From Merluccius polli (Eukaryota > Chordata > Actinopteri > Gadiformes > Merlucciidae): DNA of 64,000 nt. The translations under genes were made by a program, and so were the position numbers. Below, in pieces: positions 1 to 11,300 of this stretch (positions within the stretch are counted from its first letter, which is position 1; each line of letters begins with the position of its first letter). Location of the stretch: contig JAOPHQ010002903.1 in assembly GCA_030340625.1 (NCBI GenBank), positions 37,501-101,500 of the forward strand. Reading direction: 5' to 3'. The notes below the pieces were generated by a model that saw nothing but the letters and a program-made list of their open reading frames with translations, was not told where the DNA came from and made no database searches.

Positions 1-139
1 CAGCCCTCTGCCAGTGCTGGCCCTGCCCCCTGCCTCTGGAGCCCCGCCCCCTCCCGCAGGTTCCTCCTCTCACTCCTCTTGATGTTGGCGTGGGAGCTGG
101 CGTAGACGGCGTCACACGGAGCAAAGAGCCGCACGCTTG

Positions 140-780
140 GACACACATGCAGGGACGGACAAAAAGACACACACACACAAAAAGACAGAAACACACGACA
201 CACACAAACAGTGACAACACACACAAAAACATTACACGCATACAACACACACAAACAGTGACACAACACACACAGAGAAACACATAACACACAAACAGTG
301 ACACAACACACACACAGAAACACATAACACACACAAACAGACAGACACACACACACCCACACACTGAAACACATAACACACACAAACAGACACACAACAC
401 ACACAAACAGTGACAAACACACAGAAACACATAACACAACACACACAAACACATAACACACACAAACAGGGACACAACACACAAAACAGACACACAACAC
501 ACACAAACACATAACACACACAGACACACAACACACACAAACACAACACAGACAGACACACACACACACAAACAGTCGCACAAACAGTTCAACACACAAC
601 ACAGAGACAGTCCAACACATCACAAAGACAGTTCAACACACAGCACAGAGACAGTTAAACACACAACACAGAGACAGTTCAACACACAACACAGAGACAG
701 TTAAACACAACACAGAGACACAACACAACACAAAGACAGTTCAACACAACACAGAGACAGTTCAACACGCAACACATTGC
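140..780. repeat. Degenerate (CA)n-rich low-complexity tract
   Basis: About 640 bp of imperfect ACACA runs. From about 560 onward it becomes a loose array of ACACAGAGACAGTTCA-like units. Frames open through it encode only Cys/Val or Thr/His strings and are not genes. Confidence 0.9.
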
Positions 781-919
781 TACTGTTTGATAGAAAATGT
801 TAAGTTAATGTCATATTTTCATAATTTACTAATTGATTATTATTATTATTGTTATTTAGCCATTATTTATTTATGTTTCAGCTCATAGATGCACACCAAC
901 CTCTGCTAGTATTCTGTGT

Positions 920-958
<39 letters not shown>

Positions 959-1938
959 ACACCTGTATCTGAATTCCCTGTAGGTTACTCTGGTTAGAAG
1001 CGTCTCCTAAACGACTAAATATATAGTCAATATATTTAGTGGACTACATTGGTTCACTAAGAAGCAGCTCTGTCTAAGACCCTTTGCCAAGCATGGCGTG
1101 AAAACAAGACCTTCAGAGAGATGAATTTGAAGACATGTTGCTCATCATCACTATGAAGTGGCTGCTGCTGGTCGGTATCTTCAGTGTATTTTAATCTCTA
1201 TATTGCTGTGTTATACCGCCCCCTGCTGGCACTAGTGAGTTACAACAGCAGCCAAACATTCAGTCATTAGTCATGTTGCGGGTTGAAGGGGTGAATACAC
1301 AACATTGAATGAACACCTTAATATGAATTCAGGTTGGCCTTCATGCCATACAGATCACATGGTGTCCAGTTAGGGATAAAACCCATCCATCCGTAGGGAA
1401 AACCCTACGGATGGATGGGTTTTATAAATGTGCTCATTCAGATCGAGACTATATCTCTTAATAAATACCCATAATGAAACCTATTGTCTCTCCACACAGG
1501 TTGTGTATTGCTTGTGAAACCATTTGTAGTTTGCAGACAAATATAATGTCTACAAAAACACTGCTTTGCTTTAAAAGACCGTAGACTAACCAAAGGAAAG
1601 CACACACATAATAACAGTATATTGTATAAGTTTATTAGTATAATGACTTGTAGTATAGCACTTTGTGTGTGTGTTGGGTGGGTGGGGGGGGCGGGGCCAC
1701 GTGGGGAGAGAGGAGATGACGTCATGTTCAGGAAACGAAACCGAAACCAAAGTAACACGACGTGGAGCCACTCCTCTCTTTCTGGAGACAGAGAACAATA
1801 CTTTATAAAGTCAATAGTCTGACAGCCAGAAGACATTATAAGGTGAGTACAACATATTGAGCCATGACCCTCATTGAAGCTGTGCTGTCTGGGTTCATGT
1901 TGTGCTGGCCTGTTGGATGAAGATTTATGCTTAATAAC
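781..1938. other. Intergenic stretch with short (TG)n and a hairpin
   Basis: No gene is visible. It holds a (TG)n microsatellite at about 915-958 and the perfect hairpin at 1376-1425. The rest is AT-rich unique-looking sequence. Confidence 0.6.
1376..1425. repeat. Perfect 23-bp inverted repeat with AAAA loop
   Basis: Arms 1376-1398 and 1403-1425 are exact reverse complements separated by AAAA. Each arm contains ATCCATCC, or GGATGGAT on the other strand. It could extrude as a cruciform or be the relic of a tiny palindromic transposon. No target-site duplication is obvious. Confidence 0.85.
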
Positions 1939-2002
1939 TAGGGCTGTAACGATATGCGTATCGCAGAGGCGTCTCTAGGTTTTAAGGACAGGGGGGGCTT
2001 AG

Positions 2003-2547
2003 CTAACCTGACTCCGCCAGATGGAATGATTCGCGTTGGCTCAGCATTTCCATCTGGAATCGTTCCGTTGGAGAGCCTTTGGGAGGGGGCGAAAATACTG
2101 GTTGCTGATTGGATAAACCATCTGCCTATGTTGGTGATTGACGGGCCAAATCAACCAATCAGATCAACGAAGCGTATGACGTGATAACAGAGCGTCGAGG
2201 CAAGCTCATCAAATAAACAAGTCGGGAGAAGGGCAAAAGCATCTTTTCCTCCGAGAAAAGCCTCCAGTGCCGCTTTTTGCTCATCTTTTAGAGAACGAAT
2301 AAACTCTAATTCTGCTAAAACTTGCTCGATAGCTGCGCGCATCTCGGTCACATCCGCGGAAGCCGCCATGTTGTTTAGACTGAAGAGTTGCTCCTCATTG
2401 CGTCACACTTGAACCCGCCTCAAAACCAACGCTGATTGGACGATCATTTTCTGATCGGCTCCAAATTATCTCCGTCATGCAATGCCAGTCTGAACTGTGA
2501 GTGGAATATCATGGAGCTCGCGAGATCAGGCTGGTCTCGCGAGGCTA
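2003..2547. mobile_element. 545-bp non-autonomous transposon carrying a helicase-like N-terminal fragment
   Basis: A perfect 8-bp direct repeat GGGCTTAG flanks the element (1995-2002 and 2548-2555). The termini are CTAACCTGACTC on the left and a complement-related CTAGCCTCGCGAG on the right. A short reading frame on the minus strand starts 178 bp from the right end. A second member of the family is at 37760-38263 with the same layout. Superfamily is not assigned; the 8-bp duplication fits hAT, P or Zisupton-like elements. Confidence 0.75.
2151..2369 (-). pseudogene. Truncated helicase-like N-terminus inside transposon
   Basis: A 72-residue frame begins MAASADVTEMRAAIEQ and runs into SLKDEQKAALEAFLGGKDAF followed by ALLPT. 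That pattern (a Q-type region followed by the start of a Walker A-like LPTG) resembles the beginning of RecQ/DEAD-type superfamily 2 helicases. The match stops exactly at LPT, where GxGKS would follow, and unrelated residues close the frame. I read it as the first ~50 codons left after internal deletion of a larger autonomous transposon. The helicase identity is inference from a short motif. Confidence 0.45.
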
Positions 2548-2685
2548 GGGCTTAGCCGCAAGGAGATGCGATCGTAACACACCCCAGACCTACGGCCGGG
2601 GGGGGGGCGTCTCTGGCGGGCCGGATTTGGCCGCCAGTTGACGTTGACTGGTCTAGAACTCCGCTCTTCAAGCCTAGGAGGACAA

Positions 2686-2936
2686 ATGAAGAGCTCTTTT
2701 CCAAAACGCATTAAACACCAAATTTAAAAAAATGAGTTTATTATGCCATTTTGCTGTGCACTGAACCTATTCACTGCTCCATCAACATTTCAAGCCAAAT
2801 CACTATATTTCCTTGTTTAAAATGTACTGCAAGATGCCGTTTCTAACCAAAACATGTGTGGGTCTAGGTAAAAGAATGTGTTTTCCTGAAAACTCTCAAA
2901 ATGGATTTAATGCGTTTTGGAAAAGAGCTCTTCAAA
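2686..2936. repeat. Foldback segment with about 28-bp arms
   Basis: The sequence around GAAGAGCTCTTTTCCAAAA (about 2688-2712) recurs inverted at about 2907-2935. Just beyond it are several CCGGAC repeats (2943-3011). It is probably a fragment of another DNA transposon nested in the hAT element. Confidence 0.6.
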
Positions 2937-3159
2937 TATGCGTCCGGCTTGATGCTGCGCCGGACGCCGGACAGGGCATTGAAAAACCGGACAGTCCGGC
3001 CTAAAGCCGGACGAATGGCCACCCTACTGGGAAATGAAGGGAATTTATGATCACATTTAAGTCCTTAATGACAGGTTATATATGATTTTTTTATTACAAA
3101 AAAATAAAAAAAATAAAAACACCAAACAATTAGGGGGGCTTAAGAATATTTTAGGGGGG

Positions 3160-3300
3160 CTTCAGCCCGCGCGCACGATGACATGACCTCCCCCCCCTGC
3201 CCCCTCCCGTTGACAATCACGCACCACCCCCCCCCCCGACAATCGCGTACCCCCCCGTCGACAGCGTACCCCCCCCCCCATCCCCACCACTTCTAACACC
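3160..3300. repeat. C-rich low-complexity tract
   Basis: Several runs of 7-11 cytosines are interspersed with ACAATCGCG-like motifs. Similar C-tract/ATCGCG sequence recurs at 33340-33505 and about 27480-27560, so it is likely part of a dispersed repeat family. Confidence 0.6.
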
Positions 3301-3936
3301 AAACTGATGCCCTTGCTCCCAGTTATTCTTCCAGTCCAGATCCAGCCACATGAGCTGTTAGTGCTACCAAACTTTTCAAATTACTATTATTTTTATTTGA
3401 CATTAATATTTTAAAATACGTAGGCTCAAATTAAATTGTCAAATTATCGCGTTAATTGCGATCAATTAATTACAGTCATGTTTAGCGCATTCTGTTTTTT
3501 AATCGCGTTAATCTAATTTTTAATCTCTAACTTTACTGTTTCTGTGCTGCTTTACAGATAATACAATACCGTAATAATCAGCTTAAATATCATTTTTACA
3601 AGCACACGCACGAAGCGGGCCGCCTATTAACGGCATGGACCAAGCGGTTCTGGACCAGGAAGGAGACATGAACGCTTTTAATAATCGTATTTAACCATAC
3701 TGTATAACTGCACACAACTTTATTTAAAAGCAAGCAAATGGAAAACATGTTTGTTGGTATTTTGGTGTCCGGTGCGTGTGGATGTGCGGCTACTTCATGT
3801 TATTAGCGGTGTCCCGGGAGAGTTCACCTTCACGGGCGTAGTTAGTACAGATGTGCGACTATGGTCTTAAAAAATACAAAAGTGTTTTTTAAAGTTAGAA
3901 GGATATTACATATTCAACCGATATTCATGCTCCGAA

Positions 3937-4151
3937 TTAGCCTGGTTCCGCCCGCCTCCGTACTTCCGCTCAATTTTCATTTCACTTCAGTACTAAGGTC
4001 TGGCGGTGCTGTATGTTAGAACGATTTCTTTTCCCTCAAATGTGCCTTCCAATCAGCGAACAGGAGGCGCGGCCTGAGAACAGTGACGTAGAGGTCGTGC
4101 GCGAATTTCAGTGATTGAGCGGAAGTACGGAGGCGGGCGGAACCAGGCTAA
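3937..4151. mobile_element. 215-bp palindromic MITE with ~38-bp terminal inverted repeats
   Basis: The left terminus TTAGCCTGGTTCCGCCCGCC continues to 3974. It is repeated as its exact reverse complement at 4114-4151, ending AACCAGGCTAA. No coding sequence. It is nested within the larger hAT-type element. Confidence 0.75.
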
Positions 4152-4810
4152 TGCTAATGCTCACTGCATCTGCCGTTTGTATACTGCGCGCAACGTGGTT
4201 TCTGGCGCATGAAATACGTCACGACCAAACGTTAGCGATTGGTTAAGGCAGATCCAGAGTGGCACTGGGCAGAGCCAATAGGTTTTAAACTTCAACAGCA
4301 CCCTCCTTCAAGTGAGACATCGTTTGTCTCTATAGCACTGCTAGACCTTTAGTATGAATGTAATGAGTACCAAGGTCTAGTTAGGACTAGGCTAGCTCCG
4401 AATTACAGCGATCAGACATGGGGAACTAAAGACGCGATCACCGGTATGAGTCCCATGTGTCTAGCGGTGTCTACCTGCCCAGGGGCCTCATTTATAAAAC
4501 TCTGCGTGAAACCCTCTCTAGAACATTGGGTACGCCCAAACCTCAGAATGTGCGTACGCACAAAAACATTCAGATTTATAAAATCTTGCTGCGCACACCT
4601 GTACGCACTCTCCTCGTTATAAATACCAACGTGCGTCTAATTTGGCGTGCGTGCACGAGCGCTCTGCTCCTCCCAAGTCCATCCCTTAATAGTCCTTAAA
4701 AGGTCAATGCTAATTAATCACTTAATATTTATAAGTAGGAAGGAGCCTTTTCTGACCAATCATTAGACGGAAAAATGGATGCACCTTTTAAAAAGAAAGC
4801 GCGTTTTTTA

Positions 4811-7493
4811 TGGAGTCAGAACAGTGTCATAATTCAAACCTGAAAAAAAAGGTTTCAAAGGCTTGTAAGTCTGTGTTTGAAAACTCAACACCTTGTAAAA
4901 AAGGTTTTGCACCACTGAAAAAAGAGATTATAGCCTGAAAAAAAAAAGTCAAACATCTGCAAACGTGATTTTGTGTTCTATTTTATCTTCTTCATCATTT
5001 TCACCAACACATTTTCAAAGCTAAAATGTTTTCACAAACACATTTTCAAAGTTTAAAAATGTTCACCAGCGCATTTGCAGAGTTTCAAATCTGACACTGT
5101 TCTAACAGTGTATTACTTTGTTTCCCGGTTTTGAAACCTTGTAGGCCTAAATGGGATTCTGCAAACAGCTGTTCAAACATTGAGAAATACGTTTTGAAAG
5201 GTTGAATATTTATTTTTAAAAACTTGTAAAGGTGTAAATTTACACCATTGCAATGTATTTTTTCAGAACTTAATTTTCAGCACTGACTTTTCAGAGATTT
5301 GACCACACGGGCGCAAGCTTGCGAGTCACGTGATTATTGACACTGTTCTGACGCCGTTTCGTTTTGAAACTCCTTTAGCGTCAAAGGTCTGAAAACGTGG
5401 TTCTGAAAAAAAGGGAAAAAAACCTTCCTGGGGGCGGGACCATCTTGCTCTAAACCTATTGGTTGCTCTTTGCTGAGGCACAGTCCAATCACATGCGCCG
5501 TTGACCGGGCTGTGCGGGATTGACAGTGCTCTGCCGATGACAAGAATAACAAGCGACTTGCGTGGTTGATTTTGTTGTCTATTTTCTGGAACCATGGCTG
5601 GTAGACAGGCGAGCAATTTTGTTCTATATTGTTTGCGTTCTAACCACCCGCGAGCCTCCTGCGGCTCGCCAAGCTGTAATTTGCAACACGTTCTCATCCC
5701 AACTCGTAATATACCGACGGTTTGTCACGCCCCTAGACGTGATACTGATGCAAAATGTACACTCCCGCGTCTGTGTGAAACGATCTGTGTGAAACAATCT
5801 CATAAAACCGTTCGCGGTGGTAAGAGACGAGCAGAGTCTACAGCGTCCGCTCGCAGAGCAGAGTCTACAGCGTCCGCAGTCTACTGTGAAACAATTCACT
5901 CCAAAAGGGTTATGGTTAGGGTTATGGTTAGCGTAATCTATCACCGTGACCGGGTTATTATTGGAGTGAATGGACTCTGTAGACTCTGCTGGTCTCTTAC
6001 CACCGCGAACGGGTTTATGAGAACCCCCAGATCGTTTCACGATCTGGTAGAGTCTTTGCCAGCTTCAAAGCAATGAATAACCTACATCAGCGGGTGCTGT
6101 GTATGGATCACAAGTTCCGAGTAGGTTTATCTTCTCTTCATATCTAATTTTAACATTTTGTGACAAATGGTCTAAATAGTTGATTTATTTAAGTATCGGA
6201 AATCTGCAAGGCTGCAATTCCCCTGGTTGGCCGTTGTTCGTCGCCATTTTGCCAGCGTTTGTTGCCCTCCAGGTATCCATGGTAGTCACGTGACCGCAAA
6301 GTATGACTATTATTTATGCCATGCGAGCCACAAATTAGTCTACAGCGTCCATTCACTCCAATAATAACCCGGTCACGGTGATAGATTACGCTAACCATAA
6401 CCCTAACCATAATCCTTTTTGGAGTGAATTGTTTCACAGTAGACTGACGCTGTAGACTCTGCTCTGCGAGCGGACGCTGTAGACTCTGCTCGTCTCTTAC
6501 CACCGCGAACGGGTTTATGAGAACCCAGATTGTTTCACACAGACGCAGAAGGGTACATTTTGCGTCAGTATCACGTCTAGGGGCGTGACAAACCGTCGGT
6601 ATATTACGAGTTGGGATGAGAACGTGTTGCAAATTACAGCTTGGCGAGCCGCAGGAGGCTCGCGGGTGGTTAGAACGCAAACAATATAGAATAAAATTGC
6701 TCGCCTGTCTACCAGCCATGGTTCCAGAAAATAGACAACAAAATCAACTGCGCAAGTCGCTTGTTATTCTTGTCATCGGCAGAGCACTGTCAATCCCGCA
6801 CAGCCCGGTCAACGGCGCATGTGATTGGACTGTGCCTCAGCAGAGAGCAACCAATAGGTTTAGAGCAAGATGGTCCCGCCCCCAGGAAGGTTTTTTTTCC
6901 TTTTTTTCAGAACCACGTTTTCAGACCTTTGACGCTAAAGGAGTTTCAAAACGAACGGCGTCAGAACAGTGTCAATAATCACGTGACTCGCAAGCTTGCG
7001 CCCGTGTGGTCAAATCTCTGAAAAGTCAGTGCTGAAAATTAAGTTCTGAAAAAATACATTGCAATGGTGTAAATTTACACCTTTACAAGTTTTTAAAAAT
7101 AAATATTCAACCTTTCAAAACGTATTTCTCAATGTTTGAACAGCTGTTTGCAGAATCCCATTTACAAGGTTTCGAAACCGGGAAACAAATAATACACTGT
7201 TAGAACAGTGTCAGATTTGAAACTCTGCAAATGTGCTGGTGAACATTTTTAAACTTTGAAAATGTGTTTGTGAAAACATTTTAGCTTTGAAAATGTGTTG
7301 GTGAAAATGATGAAGAAGATAAAATAGAACACAAAATCATGTTTGCAGATGTTTGACTTTTTTTTTTCAGGCTATAATCTCTTTTTTCAGTGGTGCAAAA
7401 CCTTTTTTACAAGGTTTTGAGTTTTCAAACACAGACTTACAAGCCTTTGAAACCTTTTTTTCAGGTTTGAATTATGACACTATTCTGACTCCA
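4811..7493. mobile_element. 2.7-kb giant foldback (near-palindromic) transposon
   Basis: The left half, from TGGAGTCAGAACAGTG at 4811 to about 5990, is repeated inverted from about 6333 to 7493 with only scattered differences. A unique loop of about 300 bp lies between. A TA dinucleotide abuts each end (4809-4810 and 7494-7495), a Tc1/mariner-style duplication. A smaller hairpin is nested inside the left arm (about 5790-5850 against 5980-6040). The motif TGACACTGTTCT recurs several times. Mirror-image frames starting MAGRQASNF exist in both arms but have no protein-like features. Confidence 0.8.
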
Positions 7494-7733
7494 TAGTTTT
7501 TCGGATTCGGAGATCGAAGTGCTTCTAAATGAAGTAGACCAACGCAAGTCTATTTTGTGGCTTATTTATCAAGCTCATTATTTAAATGTTTAAGTGACAC
7601 AGTTGGTCTGGCCGAGGATTGTGATTTGAAAGGGCTGTAGTGTGTTGAACATAATTTTGCTTTCATTCATATTTCATAATGGGTGCTTTTCATAAAATAA
7701 ATATATAAATGAATAAATAACTCATATGTGTGA

Positions 7734-7734
<1 letters not shown>

Positions 7735-7778
<44 letters not shown>
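7735..7778. repeat. (TA)n microsatellite
   Basis: About 20 uninterrupted TA units in the right arm of the Harbinger-like element. Confidence 0.95.
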
Positions 7779-7781
<3 letters not shown>

Positions 7782-8326
7782 GGATGCGTAGAACTGCGCA
7801 CTCTTTTCCGCAAGGTTTTTTTCTATAAATCACGACGTTGATGGTGAAAGATGCGTACGCACATTTCATCCCTGTTTCCGCAACATTTTTGTGCGCAGAG
7901 ACCTTTATAAATGAGGCCCCAGGTGTCTATTTTGTTACAGAAAAGAGAGAAATCTTTGGTTATTTATTCATTTATTTTTGCTAACTTTAATATTATTCTT
8001 TCTGTTCAAATCTGTTCACAGTGCTCCAAATGATGTGTTATTAAATGTTACATTAAGTTAATTGTTATATAAGTAAATGTTGTTTAAATAAAATGTTTTT
8101 TAAATGTAAAATAAATCGTGGGATGTATCAAACCGTGGGTCAAAAATCGTGATACAAACCGAATCGTGAGTTTGTGTATCGTTACAGCCCTATTAGTAAC
8201 ACAAATATTTGAACACACATTATAAAAATAAAAATAACATAACAAGTTAAAACCTTTATTTAACTTTTTAATACATTAGAATTACGAAAGTCACTGTGTA
8301 ACGTAAATAAAACATGTTTTCTAGGA

Positions 8327-11300
8327 AGGGCCTCTGCTAACACTTCCTGGTCTGAGGAGAGCTTTTCCTGCTCCATCTGTCTGGATGTGTTCAACAGCCC
8401 AGTTTCCACACCTTGTGGACACAACTTCTGCAGAACCTGTATTACAAAGTTCTGGGATGACCAAGTCCAGTACAAATGTCCCGTTTGCAACGAGCTTTTC
8501 CACATGAGACCTGATTTACGGGTCAATACCTTCATATCAGAGATGGTGGATCAGTTTAGAAGATGTGTACGAGTCAAAGAGCAGCCTTGTGTTGAACCAG
8601 GAGAAGTTCCCTGTGACGTCTGTACTGGGACTCAGCTGAAGGCTGTGAAGTCCTGCCTAGTGTGTTTTATCTCTTACTGCCACACCCACCTGGAGCCACA
8701 TCAGACAGTCGCACGCCTGAAGAGACATCATCTGGTCGAGCCTATGGACCGTCTGGAAGACAGGATGTGTAAGAAACACGAACGACTGCTGGACCTCTTC
8801 TGCCAGACTGAACAGGTGTGTGTGTGTCAGTTCTGCACAGAGACGGACCACAAGTCCCATCCTGTTGTACCTCTAAAGGAGGAATATGAAGTGAAGATGG
8901 TCCAGCTGGGGAAGATAGAGTCTGAAGTTCAGCAGATGATCCAGGAGAGAAAACAAAAGATTCAGGAGATCAAAGACAGAGTCCAACTCAGCAAAGCAGA
9001 CGCAGACAGAGAGATAGCCAAGTGTGTGCAGGTCCTCAATGCTCTGATGAGCTGCATTGAAAAGTGCCGGGATGATTTCAACCAAACGGTTAAAGAGAAA
9101 CTGAAATCCACAGAGAAACAAGCTGAAGGCCTCATCAAAGAGTTGGAGCAGGAAATAGAAGATCTGACCAATAGAAGCTCAGAGGTGAAGCAGCTCACAC
9201 ACACTGAAGACCACCTCCACTTCCTCCAGACCTTCAGATCCCTGAAGAAACCTCCACACACCAGGGACTGGACCATGGTGGAGGTCCGCCCTCCATCATA
9301 TGTAGGGACATTGAGGAGATCAGTGGATGACCTGGAGGAGACACTGAACATGGAGATGAAGAAGGTGCCTTACCTGAAATCAGCTCTAAAGAAGTGTAAG
9401 TGTCTGTTTAGTTTGATTCATCACAACACACACTAACTATTTAGATGGAAAGTCCACACAGCAGTAGGTTACGTCCGTTCATTCAAATCCTACTGGGAAT
9501 GAAGAGGATGTTGACATCATGTATCTTAAATTAATATTGTGAACGATCACAATCACAAGTACTCCTAAAATCCAATATTATTATTGTTATATTATTATTA
9601 ATTATTATTAGTAGTAGTGTTGTTATTATTATTAGACATAATCATATCATAATAATCATGTTGCTAACAATATTATTAATAGTAATTATGTGTATTCTAT
9701 TATAAAATGACTTATTTTTATCATAAAATCCTTACAATCACACTTATCCTTATTATTAGGCCTATTTATTATTATAAATAATAATGTCATTATATGAGTA
9801 TTATTATTATTATTATTACTATCATTATATTAGACATGAGAACATCATAATTGTGCTACTACTAACATCATTAATCATAGCAATTATATGTGTATTTTAT
9901 ATTCAGAACATAAAATAATACTATTATTGTTGTTGCTTTTATTATGATTTAATTCAGGTTATTATATAACTAATAACATTATATATATCTAATAACATAA
10001 TATGCAAAAAAATAAAAAAATATAATAAGTAAAGCTGCAAGCAGCGATGAGCGGGCCCTCGGCCCTTGCGCCTTGTCCCTTGCACACGTTGGGGGCAGCA
10101 GCAGTCACGGTATTGTTACTCGAGGAATGAATGAGTAAAATATAATTTCCTGTGTGGAGTACATGGTGATGGGGATGACACATCGGACATTCTGCATACA
10201 TTTGATGAACTATGTGGCATCTAGGCTTCACTTCCTGTAGTAAGGTAGGCGGTGCTACATAAGCGAGTTATCAATGCGTCAATACATTTACTGGAAGTTG
10301 CCTGATATGGCGATAGGTTTTCATGAACATTGGACATTGCATGAAGGAGTTAAATATCACTTCCTCTGTCCACTATGCGGCGCTAGAGAGCCCGTACTAA
10401 TTTTACATTATCGTGCTGTATATTAAGAGAAGACCACACAGTGTAAATTCAATGTAAATCGAATGACGTTTGTCACTAATGCTTGTTTCCTGTTGCCAGT
10501 AGTTGGCGCTATGACTATGACTCAATATTGGCATGTAGATGTCTTCAGGCCGGGACTCTTCTCAAACATGTGAAATCTAGTTGCAACGGTTTCTTTCTTC
10601 ATGATGAAACATCGAAATTTGCCACGTTGCCAGGCAACACCGTTCAATGGAAACTGACCACATTTGAGGTGGATCTGGTCAACCTGCTAGGAGGGATACA
10701 TGAAAGTATACAATTTGTCATTTCCTGTTGCCAGTAGGTGGGGCTATGACCCGAAAGCATCGTTAGCCTAAGTGGTTCGTTACGTTTGTCGTACGACCAT
10801 CAGACAGTTTTCACACCGTTTCCCGAAAGCATCGTTGCGTAACGACCGTTGTTAAGACGCTTGTAGCTAATGAGAGCTCCAGGGGTACTCGTAGCGCTAC
10901 GAGCGTCGTTAACATTGCCTCAGTGGAAAAGTCTATGGACAAAATTGCTTTGTAATGATGCTATGAAGCCAGACAAATCTTTTTCTTTTCAAGGATTTAA
11001 ACCAAGTCATGTTAACATTTTTATCAAGAAAGCATGCACATATTTTTGAAATTAAAAGCACCACAGCCGCTCATCCGTGTCTAAACTCAAAAGGAAAAAA
11101 GAAGCACTCGGGAGTCCTTCCGTTGCGAATTCATTCAGCTTGGCCATCTAGAGAGAGAACAGAAATGCCTTATGAAAACGTGTTCACAGGTAATTTAACT
11201 TTCCCAACATCCATATGAAATACCTTAAAATGTATTGAAAATATGCATCACCTTGGTGCTCTGGGAGTATGATTGACAGTTGTGCTGGCTGGCCCAACTT

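Larger units (their letters stand above)
4483..7919. mobile_element. PIF/Harbinger-like non-autonomous element
   Basis: Terminal inverted repeats GGGCCTCATTTATAAA (4483) and the complement ending at 7919 are flanked by the 3-bp direct repeat CAG (4480-4482, 7920-7922). A CWG 3-bp duplication is known for some fish Harbinger elements, which supports the class. Apart from the foldback inserted at 4811-7493, only about 750 bp belong to this element (4483-4810 and 7494-7919), so it is a MITE without transposase. Confidence 0.65.
1939..8192. mobile_element. hAT-type DNA transposon hosting a nest of other elements
   Basis: The ends form inverted termini: TAGGGCTGTAACGAT at 1939 and its complement ending at 8192. 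They are flanked by near-identical 8-bp direct repeats, TTAATAAC (1931-1938) and TTAGTAAC (8193-8200). An 8-bp duplication and TAGGG-type termini fit the hAT superfamily. No transposase frame is recognisable inside. The interior is filled by later insertions listed separately (2003-2547, 3937-4151, 4483-7919 with 4811-7493 inside it). The right end lies only about 135 bp before the first TRIM exon sequence. Confidence 0.75.

Noticed and set aside
232..567. Long Cys/Val-rich frame in the CA repeat (and similar ones at 13419-13757, 57179-57576, 59980-60276)
   Set aside because: These frames are produced by (CA)n/(GT)n repeats. Only the embedded slain1 and mrps9 exon parts are real coding sequence.
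5594..6719. Mirror-image frames starting MAGRQASN in the giant palindrome
   Set aside because: They appear in both arms simply because the DNA is inverted-repeated, have no domain, and run across a nested hairpin.
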